Source: Syntrophorhabdaceae bacterium (GTDB lineage: Bacteria > Desulfobacterota > Syntrophorhabdia > Syntrophorhabdales > Syntrophorhabdaceae). From it: a stretch of 50,389 bases of DNA. The position numbers and the translations under genes were made by a program. Numbering within the stretch: position 1 is the first letter of the stretch; each line of letters begins with the position of its first letter. Shown here one piece after another: positions 7,925-15,996 of this stretch. The notes beneath the pieces were generated by a model that made no database searches, was not told where the DNA came from, and saw only the letters and a list, made by a program, of their open reading frames with translations. Location: assembly GCA_036504895.1 (NCBI GenBank), contig DASXUJ010000128.1, positions 1-50,389 of the forward strand. Direction: 5' to 3'.

Positions 7925-8838
7925 CGCCTGGTGACCTTTCGCACAATAGCATGGACCAGTACGGCGCCGATCGTCAGAGGGACAAGAAGCGTACCGGCCA
8001 TGTCGACCCACTTGAAGCCGATCCCGTCTGAAGCATCCAACCGCCATCTTCCCAGCGCTCGCCTGAGCATTGTGCTTACCTGCCGGACATTCTCCCCTTG
8101 GCCGGGCAAGTGACATTCCCGGCACCCGTTGGCCCGTTGCGGCGAAAGCGTGGCGGTGTCCAAATTGCGGGGAGGGATTTTCCCGGTCAGGTCTCGCCAG
8201 GATACATAGCTCAGGGACCCTGCTGGACACGCCTCCACGCATTTCGGTTTTCCCTCACAAAGGTGACACTTGGTCGCCTTTCGGCTATCCGGATCATATG
8301 AGATCATCTCCCAGGGACATGCCCTGAGACATATCTTACAGCCGGTGCACTTTTCCGGATCGATCACGCGCGCATTGGTGAGGGGCGAGAGAATTATGGC
8401 ATTTTCCGGGCATATGTTGGCGCAGGGCACAGGGTGGGGGCATTGTTTGCAAAGGTCCTGTATGATGAGTCCGTCTCCGAAGTTGCCATGACCTTCGCGC
8501 CACGCCTTGTGGCTCAGGGGGCCGAAATTGATATTCCGGTCGACCCTGATGCGGGACAAGGCCGGCGCTGCTCTGCCGTCGTTGAATTCCGTGCATGCCA
8601 GCTCACAGCGGCCGCACCCGACGCACAAGACGGGATCGGAGATGACCATGCCCTGGGCCTTCTCCATGATAATAAGAGGTCTGCCGGTATCCAGGGCAAA
8701 TGCCGGCGACAGGGCGGACAACCCGATGACCGAGACTCCGCCCCAAATCAAGACTTGTCTCCGGGTACACAATCGATCCAGGCCGGATTCTCCGAATTCC
8801 AGGGTTGTGACCTCTTTCGTGACAGGGTTTGATTTCAT
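7921..8838 (-). CDS. Tat-exported 4Fe-4S electron-transfer subunit with one CxxCH motif
   Basis: The 305-aa first gene of the operon has a twin-arginine-like start (TRRQVLIWGGVSVIGLSAL, about residues 25-43). Four cysteine groups of the polyferredoxin type begin with CVGCGRCELAC, and another is CTGCKICLRAC; the others include CKQC and CHLC. A C-terminal membrane helix (about 279-299) ends in positively charged KVTRR. This is the layout of the iron-sulfur subunits that bridge a catalytic subunit and a cytochrome b. A lone haem-c type motif, CRECH at 239-243, sits between the clusters and the anchor. If it is exported by Tat, the catalytic subunit, which has no signal of its own, would have to ride along or face the other side; this is unresolved. 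Confidence 0.9.
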   Translation of the reverse strand: MKSNPVTKEVTTLEFGESGLDRLCTRRQVLIWGGVSVIGLSALSPAFALDTGRPLIIMEKAQGMVISDPVLCVGCGRCELACTEFNDGRAAPALSRIRVDRNINFGPLSHKAWREGHGNFGDGLIIQDLCKQCPHPVPCANICPENAIILSPLTNARVIDPEKCTGCKICLRACPWEMISYDPDSRKATKCHLCEGKPKCVEACPAGSLSYVSWRDLTGKIPPRNLDTATLSPQRANGCRECHLPGQGENVRQVSTMLRRALGRWRLDASDGIGFKWVDMAGTLLVPLTIGAVLVHAIVRKVTRR

Positions 8839-8864
8839 GGTGTTTTGACCACCATGCTTATGTA

Positions 8865-8879
8865 TATGCGGTTAGCATA
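8865..8879 (-). promoter_or_regulatory. Inverted repeat upstream of the oxidoreductase operon
   Basis: TATGC-N5-GCATA lies about 30 bases upstream of the first gene of the operon. It could be an operator. No convincing -35/-10 pair was identified beside it. Confidence 0.35.
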
Positions 8880-9168
8880 ACTTGGTTTCACACCGGCAAT
8901 GGTGATGGGCAAAAGAAGATATGGTGAATAACGGGCGAGCCTTGTCTGCATTGATATTTTAAATAGTACAAAGAAGGGCATGCTGTCAAACAATTAGAGG
9001 GGCTTCAACAAAACTCCGCCAGATTCCTTCAGTTGGTCTATATCAAAATCAGAGGATAATAGGTTGATTATTCGGCTTCCGGACCGAACAATCCTGACAG
9101 TCCTTGAAAAGTGCGTGCCCACGACGGCGAAGGAAAATAAGACTTGTAATCCGTTGACAATAAATACA

Positions 9169-9199
9169 AAATGGCGGAAGTGCATGGGAATCGAACCCA
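9169..9199 (-). repeat. selC 3'-end fragment (31 bases)
   Basis: These bases are identical to the 3' end of the intact tRNA-Sec gene at 35884-35979 plus two flanking bases, in the same orientation. The match stops in the T-arm. It reads as a partial attachment-site remnant, outermost of the series. Confidence 0.75.
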
Positions 9200-9276
9200 T
9201 ACAGTGATGCAGAAGTAGCCGTTATTACAGTATTAAAATAGCTTACCGAATATTTCTGCACGTTTCTGCACGAATA

Positions 9277-9304
9277 CTGGGTTCAAATCCCTGTCTCTCC
9301 GCCA
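9277..9304 (+). repeat. 3' end of a second tRNA gene (serine-type acceptor), no 5' half
   Basis: A T-arm (CTGGG-TTCAAAT-CCCTG, one T-T mismatch) is followed by TCTCTCC, G and CCA, exactly the 3' third of a tRNA. No matching GGAGAGA 5' half or anticodon arm lies upstream. The acceptor half suits tRNA-Ser or tRNA-Leu types. It is probably an attachment-site remnant. Confidence 0.55.
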
Positions 9305-9559
9305 TTCATTGTAAATAATTTCAATAACTTTCCAAAAATTAAAAGCTCAAGAAAGAGCCAGTAAACCGCCAGTAACTCTGCAAACACTTCCGTGGATTTG
9401 AATGTTTTCGGAGTTTGCAAGCGCTTGCAATCCCTCATCGAAAGGGGGATTCGAACCCCTTGGTAATTAGCACTGACGGGGTTTTGTAAGGTCCTATGGA
9501 AGCCGGTATCATACTAAATCTATCTTAGCTCAATGGGATCGGTATATTGATGGAAAGGG

Positions 9560-10390
9560 TTAAGGTCTCACGGTAAGGCCTGTCGGGACTGCCGGGGGTG
9601 TGGAACCGCCGCCACCGCCTGCAGGTCCTATGTACCCCGTGTTGCTGATCGCGAGGTCATCATAATCTACAGCCTTGCAGGTACTGCTGGGTGTGGCAGA
9701 GTTTGATCCGAATAGCACGAGTCCCCAGTTATAGGGAAATGTCGTACCCGTATTCGCATTAATGATCTGGCGTTCGTCGATCCACATCTGAATCAGGCCC
9801 GCCTTGGTAACATGCAGCTCGTAAAGGTGCCAGTTGCCGTCTCCTATATAACTCCACCCTGAATGGGCAGGGTCGCTCGACAACACGGCATTCGTTGTCG
9901 ATCCTGAAGCATAGAAGACCCTGTAAGTATCGTAATAGGGCTCAGGAATAATACCCTGGTTTGTCTTTCCGTTCGTATAGTCGACCAGATATAGGTCCTT
10001 ATGATGATCCAGCGTAGACCAGGTGAAGCCGGTCTGATATCTCTGATACCATCTGATCCATACTGATGGCTCGCTCCCGAAATTAATGTCAAAACCGGTT
10101 GTGCCTACGTTGTCTCCGGGCCCGACCAGCTGTCGAATGCCGTTTCCCGCGCTGCCGGACCGGTTTGCCGCCGCCACTATCTGCGAATACGTCCCGCACG
10201 CACTGCCTGACGACTCAAGCTGAAATTCCGAACAGCCCGCAGGCGGTGTCACGTTGTAAGACCCGTCATAGGTCCAGGGAGCACAGTCGAGACTGGACGA
10301 CCAGGGGAGGCTCACGACCCCAGCAAAGCTATGGGCGACTATAGCCACACCGATAAAGACACCCCACACTAAAGCTGTAAGTATCCTCAT
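9560..10390 (-). CDS. Secreted concanavalin/LamG-like polysaccharide-binding or lyase-like protein
   Basis: The 276-aa protein has a signal peptide (residues about 1-23, ending in SFAG) and a beta-rich domain of the type seen in heparin-lyase-like and LamG proteins. Aromatic-rich strands such as VWIRWYQRYQTGFTWSTLDH, GDGNWHLYELHV and LIQMWIDERQI are visible. The C-terminus is a GGGGGS linker followed by TPPAVPTGLTV, the usual first strand of a fibronectin type III domain. The protein stops there, so a C-terminal domain seems to have been cut off. Four cysteines could form disulfides. Ligand or activity is unknown. It lies inside the tRNA-fragment zone. Confidence 0.65.
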   Translation of the reverse strand: MRILTALVWGVFIGVAIVAHSFAGVVSLPWSSSLDCAPWTYDGSYNVTPPAGCSEFQLESSGSACGTYSQIVAAANRSGSAGNGIRQLVGPGDNVGTTGFDINFGSEPSVWIRWYQRYQTGFTWSTLDHHKDLYLVDYTNGKTNQGIIPEPYYDTYRVFYASGSTTNAVLSSDPAHSGWSYIGDGNWHLYELHVTKAGLIQMWIDERQIINANTGTTFPYNWGLVLFGSNSATPSSTCKAVDYDDLAISNTGYIGPAGGGGGSTPPAVPTGLTVRP

Positions 10391-11062
10391 CTCTTCCTCC
10401 CGTTGCGCGACACGGCGAATAACGCAACAAAAATAAGTTTTTGCATTCCTGTCTTACCTCCAATTCTGATATTTGCTTTTTGCCCGGGATTCATACTGTA
10501 TTCATTTTACGGTGAGTGAAAATGCCTGGCTTTCAGGCACATGGGCCATTAATTTCCGGAGTCGGCGGCTGATTTGTCAGAATAAGGAAGCAAGTGCCAT
10601 GCCATCATGCACGAGGTTCTGAATATGGACTGCCGCCCTATATGTTAGTTCTCGTATTTTATGGGTTTATTGTTGATAATGTTATGAATCTCCTCACTTT
10701 TGAATCCATGCAGCCATACCATGAGGTGTATGGTTTTTACTTACACTTTCAGATTTCGAATGACTGATTTTCTCCCACACTCGCCACAAAGTGTAGATTC
10801 TCAAATACATTTGACCCTAATTTGCCAGATGAAGTGACCCCTACAGCCTCAGGAAGTCTTTCGCATAATCCGAAATGACAAGGGCCACGGCACTCAAGGA
10901 AATCAGGAAAAGGACAGACACTCGATATCCATCTGCAAAAAGGGGGTCAGAAGTATTTGACAATCTACAAACAATCAAAGTCTCCTTGCAGAAGTGCCGA
11001 GCGAACTATTGAATTATTGTTGCCAAATGTTTTCTAGAAGGTCGTGTTTCCATGAGAACCGA
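10391..11062. other. Gene-free AT-rich stretch
   Basis: No supported gene is seen. A TGCCTG-N5-CAGGCA hairpin lies near 10523-10539. The sequence around 10991-11001 repeats eleven bases of the selC 5' end (GAAGTGCCGAG). It is preceded by TCTCCTTGCA, similar to the bases before the other plus-strand selC 5' pieces at 11814 and 12947. Confidence 0.5.
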
Positions 11063-11716
11063 TTAGTTTCTCTCCGATATGACGATGTTCTTTACTTGCT
11101 CGATTTGCTTCTTAAGCTTAGCGTAGTATTTTTCTCTGTAATTGGATAAGTGGTACATCCTATAGATAATCTGCTGACGACCTTTATTCTCCCTCAAAAC
11201 CTCTAAATCCCCTGCAATTCTCTTTCCTTGATGGCGAAGCCAACTGAACTCTTCCCTTGCCTTCATCAGTCTGACGGCTGTAGGTGGAATGAAGATAAAT
11301 TTAGACCCGCCATTGTCGAAGACATCTTGCAGCCAAATCATATGCTCTGGCGATAAGTCCTCCCCTATGAGATTGCTCGTTCCCGTTGTTGGTTTTTCGA
11401 AGAGTTCGATGAATTAAACCTGATCCGCCTCTGCGCTTTTAAATCCGATGAGATTGAAATTTTCGTGATAAGAGCGACCGTTGCCCTTGTATTTGTCCAA
11501 CATAAATGGATGGTGAACTCCCGTGGATTTCCAGAATTTGGGACCATCCTCTAGATAAGTCGTTGTGTCTGGAATCTGCGTTTCCACATCCGTTGCAAAA
11601 TTAGCGTCAAGTCCCACGAATATGTATTTTGCTGTCTTTGGGTCAGCGCCTTGCCACGGTTTTTCTTTGAATAACTGTTTTAAAAGTTCGGATGGATGTA
11701 ACAGGTCCTTATCCAT
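11063..11716 (-). pseudogene. Broken gene: in-frame TAA splits a 217-codon protein
   Basis: Two open segments (11414-11716 and 11063-11341) lie in the same frame and are joined by 24 sense codons after a TAA at 11414-11416. The bridge reads FIELFEKPTTGTSNLIGEDL. The first part contains YIFVGLDANFA, HHPFMLDKYKG and YHENFNLIGF; the second has DVFDNGGSKFIFIPPTAV. The spacing of the GLDANF and NFNLIGF motifs recalls uracil-DNA glycosylase-fold proteins, but I cannot confirm the family. One nonsense mutation is enough to explain the break, so decay is recent or the stop is a sequencing error. UAA excludes selenocysteine. Confidence 0.7.
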
Positions 11717-11813
11717 CGTCTAGTTACCTCCGGTATTTACATATTTTTAGTCACCGAGCATATTATAGCTAGAAAAGCGCGTTCATGAAAGAAAACCCAA
11801 GCACGATCTCCTA

Positions 11814-11825
11814 CGGAAGTGCCGA
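11814..11825 (+). repeat. selC 5'-end fragment (12 bases)
   Basis: CGGAAGTGCCGA matches the start of selC plus one flanking base, in plus orientation. It is preceded by AAGCACGATCTCCTA, which resembles AAGCACAATCTCTTA before the longer copy at 12947. Short on its own, it is persuasive as part of the series. Confidence 0.45.
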
Positions 11826-11882
11826 TGCGACTCGAGGTATCTGCAAGTAAAATTTGAAAACGTTTGATATTGGCAAAACCTG

Positions 11883-12620
11883 CTATCGGCAGAAATAGTC
11901 TTTGTGTGGATAACTACAAGCAGGCAACTTGTTCAACCTTCTTAACTGCATATTTAGGTCAAAACTGCCGAATACTAGAGACGACAGTACAAGCACCACG
12001 GTTACGTACCAATCTTGTGTTTTTTGCTCAACCCATGGCAGATAAACGGAAAATGTCGTTAATAGTGAAACTAACGCCAATACGTGCACATGTTTGAAAC
12101 ATCTTTTCTCATACAAAAGGAGTTCATCATAGAAACCTGATCCAAAATATTCGTCCGCAAAATGCTTTGCCAGGAGTATCCTTGTTTCTTTTTCAACGCT
12201 CTTGACTTTAGAGAGGGCGCGCCAATAGGCTATAGTACCCATAATAGTCAAAACGGTGAAAGCCTGTGAAAAATAGCGAGGGTGACTATTTTTCATCATT
12301 GTCCAGATAACGAAAAGTTGTGTCACAGCAAACCCCATCGGGATTAGTGTATCGATCAAATTCAGTCTCCAAGCGACCCACTGAGTATGCGTTACGTATC
12401 TGTGCCACATAAGACAGGTTGTTAGAAACACCAAAAACGCCTTTAAATAGAATAATGGTGGTATATTCCCTTCTTGTTCGGTAAAGGCGAAAAATAACGC
12501 TCCTAGTACTACGCCCTGAACGACGCTGTTCAGCGTGTTGTAAGTATCGGCAAAATAAGGGGCGAGAGGTGTGTGGAAGGCTTCAGTTGTAACATCGAGG
12601 TCATTATTTCTGCGATTCAT
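11883..12620 (-). CDS. Multi-pass membrane protein of unknown function
   Basis: The 245-aa protein has about six hydrophobic helices: residues near 30-46, 58-72, 90-107, 117-131, 178-194 and 203-217. A cytoplasmic helical part between helices 4 and 5 reads KVKSVEKETRILLAKHFADE. No catalytic motif or known family signature was recognised. The codon content is AT-richer than that of the flanking efflux and oxidoreductase operons, in line with foreign origin. The start ATG has AGGAGATGG closely upstream. It stands alone between selC fragments. Confidence 0.6.
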   Translation of the reverse strand: MNRRNNDLDVTTEAFHTPLAPYFADTYNTLNSVVQGVVLGALFFAFTEQEGNIPPLFYLKAFLVFLTTCLMWHRYVTHTQWVAWRLNLIDTLIPMGFAVTQLFVIWTMMKNSHPRYFSQAFTVLTIMGTIAYWRALSKVKSVEKETRILLAKHFADEYFGSGFYDELLLYEKRCFKHVHVLALVSLLTTFSVYLPWVEQKTQDWYVTVVLVLSSLVFGSFDLNMQLRRLNKLPACSYPHKDYFCR

Positions 12621-12946
12621 GATCCATCTCCTGTTGATAAGCGTGGCAATCGACTCCCCAATTCTTAAACAATGTCCACGTTTGGTATAGACGGTTACGA
12701 ATGCTGTTATAGTTATGATTTATTTAAACGAATGTCAATAGAACTTTGATAGCTCCGATGAAAGCCATTGCGACCTCTGTGTTTTCACTCTCTCATAGTA
12801 AAACTCTATGACAAGAAGAAAACGTCGATCTCAGATGAATAATATAGAATTGGAATAAACTTCTTGTCGTTCTCAGATGACTGATCAGACGAGCATCAAG
12901 AAGTCCTTGACAAAGAATCCAAGCACAATCCAAGCACAATCTCTTA

Positions 12947-12986
12947 CGGAAGCGCCGAGGCGCCTGGTGGGCCTCCTGGTCTTCAA
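12947..12986 (+). repeat. selC 5' half in inverted orientation (40 bases, one mismatch)
   Basis: The bases from the tRNA-Sec 5' end through the D-arm to the anticodon loop (ending CTTCAA) are present with a single T-to-C change. They lie on the plus strand, opposite to the intact gene. The match ends within the anticodon loop, the same place where the 65-base copy at 13657-13721 ends. Confidence 0.85.
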
Positions 12987-13015
12987 CATCTGTTGTTGGT
13001 TATAAACCGTTGGTA

Positions 13016-13035
13016 TTATTAAATGGCGGAAGTGC
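13016..13035 (-). repeat. selC 3' end plus flank (20 bases)
   Basis: TTATTAAATGGCGGAAGTGC is identical to the sequence spanning the 3' end of intact selC and its immediate downstream flank, in the same orientation. It is a truncated attachment-site copy. Confidence 0.65.
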
Positions 13036-13074
13036 TTTTGCCCCTCTCGGCAACTATCCTCGTCTCATTATGCT

Positions 13075-13353
13075 CTAACTGTTCAACTGGATATTCTCTC
13101 TTTGAATTTCCGTTAAGCCAAGACTACTCAGCACATGCTCAATTATGAAACCTTTCAATTCTTCTCCTGTATTTAGGCCTGGTCTCAAGCTTACTGCTCT
13201 CAGAATGCTTTCGACAGTTGGGACATCTTTGGCTTTTTTCCTTATGCTTGTATCGTCATTCCGAGCAAGGACTTGTATTATCATTTCTCGAATCGGTTTA
13301 CATGCAGCTAATTGGTCCATATAACTGAGCATAACTGGAAATACCTCCTGCAA
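13075..13353 (-). CDS. Small unknown protein (92 aa)
   Basis: This helical soluble protein has segments MLSYMDQLAACKPIREMIIQ, VPTVESILRAVSLRPG and EHVLSSLGLTEIQRENIQ. It has no motif that I recognise, no signal peptide and no membrane helix. It may be the remains of a longer gene, because the sequence on either side is selC debris. GCAGGAGGTATTTCC precedes the first codons, but the ribosome-site spacing is poor. Confidence 0.4.
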   Translation of the reverse strand: MQEVFPVMLSYMDQLAACKPIREMIIQVLARNDDTSIRKKAKDVPTVESILRAVSLRPGLNTGEELKGFIIEHVLSSLGLTEIQRENIQLNS

Positions 13354-13656
13354 AAAAGATCCTCATGATTGTGAACCTTGTCTCAATGAGCGGATTATTA
13401 CTATCGACTGCTTCCGGTCTTTTCACCTAATAAATATTGTAAGATACGTATATGGTCTGCACTCGTTGGCCAGCAATCGTAATATGTAATTTGTTTCAGC
13501 CGCATTATACATCTAAATGTCGTAGCCGACAACATAAAGATGTCCCATGAAATAGGATCTCTTGAACCAAGCACAAAATAAGCACAATTTGCCATTCTTA
13601 AGTGATACTGACGAAATACATTTAAATGCTATGATTTGTAACCTATTGATATTATT

Positions 13657-13721
13657 ATGGCGGAAGTGCATGGGAATCGAACCCACCTACCAGCTCGTCA
13701 CCGGTACACTGGTTTTGAAGA
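13657..13721 (-). repeat. Left attachment site: 65-base perfect copy of the selC 3' part
   Basis: This segment is identical to 35883-35947, covering the selC 3' end, acceptor strand, T-arm, long variable arm and the anticodon stem-loop up to TTTTGAAGA. Identity stops just past the anticodon loop, where the left-hand sequence changes to island-like DNA. Same orientation as the intact gene makes it a direct repeat, as expected for attL/attR of a tRNA-targeted island. Confidence 0.9.
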
Positions 13722-14169
13722 GCAAGACAGGGGGAAAAGGCGTTGTCCGCCATCCCCCTGTCATTATTACCAAACCTTTAATAATTAGTGGTTTACGCGA
13801 TATCCTTGTGTCGGTAGGAGTCGGTACGAGTCGGATATTTTCCGAACTTCACGGGCACAAAATAGGCACAATCCAGAAATGCACTGTAGAGAGCGTATCC
13901 GCTGAATAGAAGAGATCACTGTTGCTTCCACCAGAAGATGGACCCAACGAGCAGCCTTCGCTCGCGTGTAAAGATCTAGATTTTTATAGGGAAAGCGAGC
14001 AACCCATTTGACTCTTAATCATCCTTTCAAATCATTCTATCTATCTGATAAAGGTGCGACTGATCTCTCGTTAAATTTCGGGCGGAACAAATCGATTATT
14101 TGAGTCGGATAGCTCGCTCGGGCCCGTTGCGTCTCCACCCTCCGCTCCCGGCAGAGGAAGAGCCGAGCT
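13722..14169. other. Gene-free stretch at the left end of the island
   Basis: No supported gene is seen. A GGGCACAAAATAGGCACAATCC sequence-type tail (around 13854-13875) resembles the 3' end of the integrase remnant at 35783-35802. A similar tail occurs at 13570-13590, so parts of further integrase copies once lay here. Confidence 0.45.
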
Positions 14170-14286
14170 TCACCGGCACGACCCAAGAGCAATCCCTCGT
14201 CTCGCGCTTCGCACCCTGAGCCAAAAACACAGAACCGCGCAGCCCACAAAAACCGCTATTGCCAAGGCTCCCGCCCAAATTTCCAT
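14170..14286 (-). CDS. Possible 38-aa single-pass membrane peptide
   Basis: ATG at 14286 is preceded by AGGAGACAGATA and opens a 38-codon frame. It has one hydrophobic helix (WAGALAIAVFVGCAVLCFWL) and a basic tail (RVRSARRG). The good ribosome site and helix support it; length and lack of a known family argue for caution. Confidence 0.35.
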   Translation of the reverse strand: MEIWAGALAIAVFVGCAVLCFWLRVRSARRGIALGSCR

Positions 14287-14429
14287 TATCTGTCTCCTAT
14301 CTTCATAGATACCTCAATGCCTCACAGAGGGCAACACAAAAAACACACTATCCATCATAAGGCCAGAATTCACGTGCATGAGATTTCCGCCCGGCTAATC
14401 CCTTCCTCCCCATCGGAAAAAGGCGCCAA

Positions 14430-14466
14430 CCCTTCCGCATCACCATGCCAGAGGAAACCGGAAGGG
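14430..14466 (-). terminator. Likely terminator of the RND efflux operon
   Basis: An eight-pair inverted repeat (CCCTTCCG and CGGAAGGG) lies 30 bases after the last efflux gene. It is followed on the minus strand by TTGGCGCCTTTTTCC. Confidence 0.5.
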
Positions 14467-14496
14467 CTAGGATACATATTCGCCGGCGTACCCCTG

Positions 14497-15996
14497 TCAG
14501 AAACCACGGCCATTCCTATCTGCCCCTTGCCAGCCACCGCCAAGGGATTTGATGAGAGAGACCACCGCCACCAGTTGCTGACCCCGAAGGCGCGTCGCGG
14601 ACCGCTCGATCCCGAGCCAGGTGTTCTCGGCCGTTGCCACGTCGAGATACGTGACGAGGCCTGCATCGTAGCGGTTGTTCGCAATTTCCAGTTGCCTGCG
14701 ACCGGACTTCGACGCTGCTGCCAGCTTGTCGTACTGGGCAGCCAGCAGATGCTCGGCAGCGAGGTTGTTTTCTACGTCCGCAAAAGCGGCAAGCACGGTC
14801 TGACGATAGCGGGCGACGGTTTCTTCGTAGGCAGCCTTCGCCTGATTGAGTCCGGCCAGGAGCTGGCCCCCTTGGAACAGGGGGAGCGTCACGGATGGCC
14901 CAATCGACCAGAACAGGCTGGAGCCATAAAACAGGTTACTCATGTTTCTATTTGCGTTCAGATCTCCCGTTTGGTATCCGCCTGATGCGCCGAGCTTGAT
15001 AGTGGGGAAAAATGCTGCCTTGGCAACGCCGATATTGGCGTTCGCTGCGGCCACGCGGCGCTCCGCGGCGGCTACATCGGGCCTGCGCTCAAGCAGCTCC
15101 GACGGCACATCGGGCGGAATAACGAAGGGATTAAGGTCGAGAGGGCGCTCCGCCACACGGAAAAGTGATGCGTTCTTCCCGATGAGCACGGCCAAGGCAT
15201 GTTCGAATTTTGCCCGCTGTATGGCGTTATCGGGCAACAGGGCTTCCGTGTTCTGAAGTACGGTCTCCGACTGTGCCACATCGAGGTCCGAAATCATGCC
15301 GCCCGCCCTTCGGCTGCGGACCAGCTCCAGCGATTTGCGAAAGACCCTGATGCTCGAAAGGAGGAGGGCCTTGTCCGAATCCAGGGCGCGGATCGCGAAA
15401 TAGTCGGCAGCCACTTCCGCCTGCATGGCAAGTCTCACCGACTCGACGTCGTCCGCCCCGGCCTGCATTTGAGCGGTTGTGGATTCGATAGTGCGCCTCA
15501 CCCGTCCCCAGAGATCGAGCTCATAGCTCAGGTCAAAGGGCAGCGTGAATGTATCGTAGGTCTGACCCGGTCTGCCTCCGACGGGCCTGTTTTCCGAGTC
15601 GCGCTGCTCGACCGGCAAGAAGGAGGCAGAGAGACGGGGGAAAAGACCGGAGCTCGCCACATCGACCACGGCACGGGCCTGATTGAAACGGGCATAGGCC
15701 GCCTTCAGGTCCTGATTGGCGTCAGCGGCCTCGGCTTCAAGCCGGTTCAGCTCCGGGTCGCCGAAGATTTCCCACCAGTTGCCCCTGGGCAGGTGCGCCT
15801 GGGGGACCGCGACCTTCCACTCGTCGGAGATCCCCGTGTACGCGGGAGGGACAGTTGTCGATTCCGGACGTATGTAATCCGGACCGACCGCGCAGCTGCT
15901 GAGCGCCACTGCGACGACCACCATTATCAACCCCGGAAATGCAGCCATCGCGCGGCCTGTCGCCCTGGGATAGACGAAACGTCGTATTGTCTTCAT
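14497..15996 (-). CDS. RND efflux outer-membrane factor lipoprotein (NodT/OprM type)
   Basis: The 499-aa protein is the outer-membrane channel of a tripartite pump. A lipoprotein signal peptide ends in VALSSC, followed by AVGPDYIRPES, the signature start of this family. The repeated TolC-type halves show NWWEIFGDPELNRLEAEA, FDLSYELDLWGRVRR, LERRPDVAAAERRVAAAN and PLFQGGQLLAGLNQAKAAY. Length is normal for the family. The start overlaps the adaptor stop by ATGA, so it is third in a transcript with permease and adaptor. Trimers would span the outer membrane and join the adaptor in the periplasm. Confidence 0.95.
   Translation of the reverse strand: MKTIRRFVYPRATGRAMAAFPGLIMVVVAVALSSCAVGPDYIRPESTTVPPAYTGISDEWKVAVPQAHLPRGNWWEIFGDPELNRLEAEAADANQDLKAAYARFNQARAVVDVASSGLFPRLSASFLPVEQRDSENRPVGGRPGQTYDTFTLPFDLSYELDLWGRVRRTIESTTAQMQAGADDVESVRLAMQAEVAADYFAIRALDSDKALLLSSIRVFRKSLELVRSRRAGGMISDLDVAQSETVLQNTEALLPDNAIQRAKFEHALAVLIGKNASLFRVAERPLDLNPFVIPPDVPSELLERRPDVAAAERRVAAANANIGVAKAAFFPTIKLGASGGYQTGDLNANRNMSNLFYGSSLFWSIGPSVTLPLFQGGQLLAGLNQAKAAYEETVARYRQTVLAAFADVENNLAAEHLLAAQYDKLAAASKSGRRQLEIANNRYDAGLVTYLDVATAENTWLGIERSATRLRGQQLVAVVSLIKSLGGGWQGADRNGRGF

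Larger units (their letters stand above)
8880..9559. other. Gene-free stretch with tRNA-derived fragments
   Basis: No believable protein gene is seen. The stretch is AT-richer than the operons on its left. It carries a 31-base piece of selC (9169-9199) and the 3' end of another tRNA (9277-9304). It also holds short TGCAGAA/TTCTGCA inverted and direct repeats (9208-9214, 9254-9260, 9264-9270). A weaker tRNA T-arm-like sequence lies around 9436-9462 on the minus strand. It looks like the scar of several integration events. Confidence 0.6.
12621..13074. other. Gene-free stretch with selC pieces
   Basis: No protein gene is supported. The stretch contains GCACAATC direct repeats (12923-12940), the 40-base selC 5' half in plus orientation and a 20-base selC 3' end in minus orientation about 30 bases later. 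Confidence 0.6.

Noticed and set aside
7925-8242. N-terminal extension of the cytochrome b gene
   Set aside because: The extension is the other-frame shadow of the iron-sulfur gene; ATG 7924 gives the ATGA overlap and a normal first helix.
9436-9462. T-arm-like sequence (GGGG-TTCGAAT-CCCC on the minus strand) as a tRNA gene
   Set aside because: No acceptor partner, anticodon arm or CCA could be placed around it; at most it is another tRNA fragment.
13657-13721. A second functional tRNA-Sec gene
   Set aside because: Only the 3' two thirds are present; the 5' acceptor strand and D-arm are missing, so it cannot fold as tRNA.
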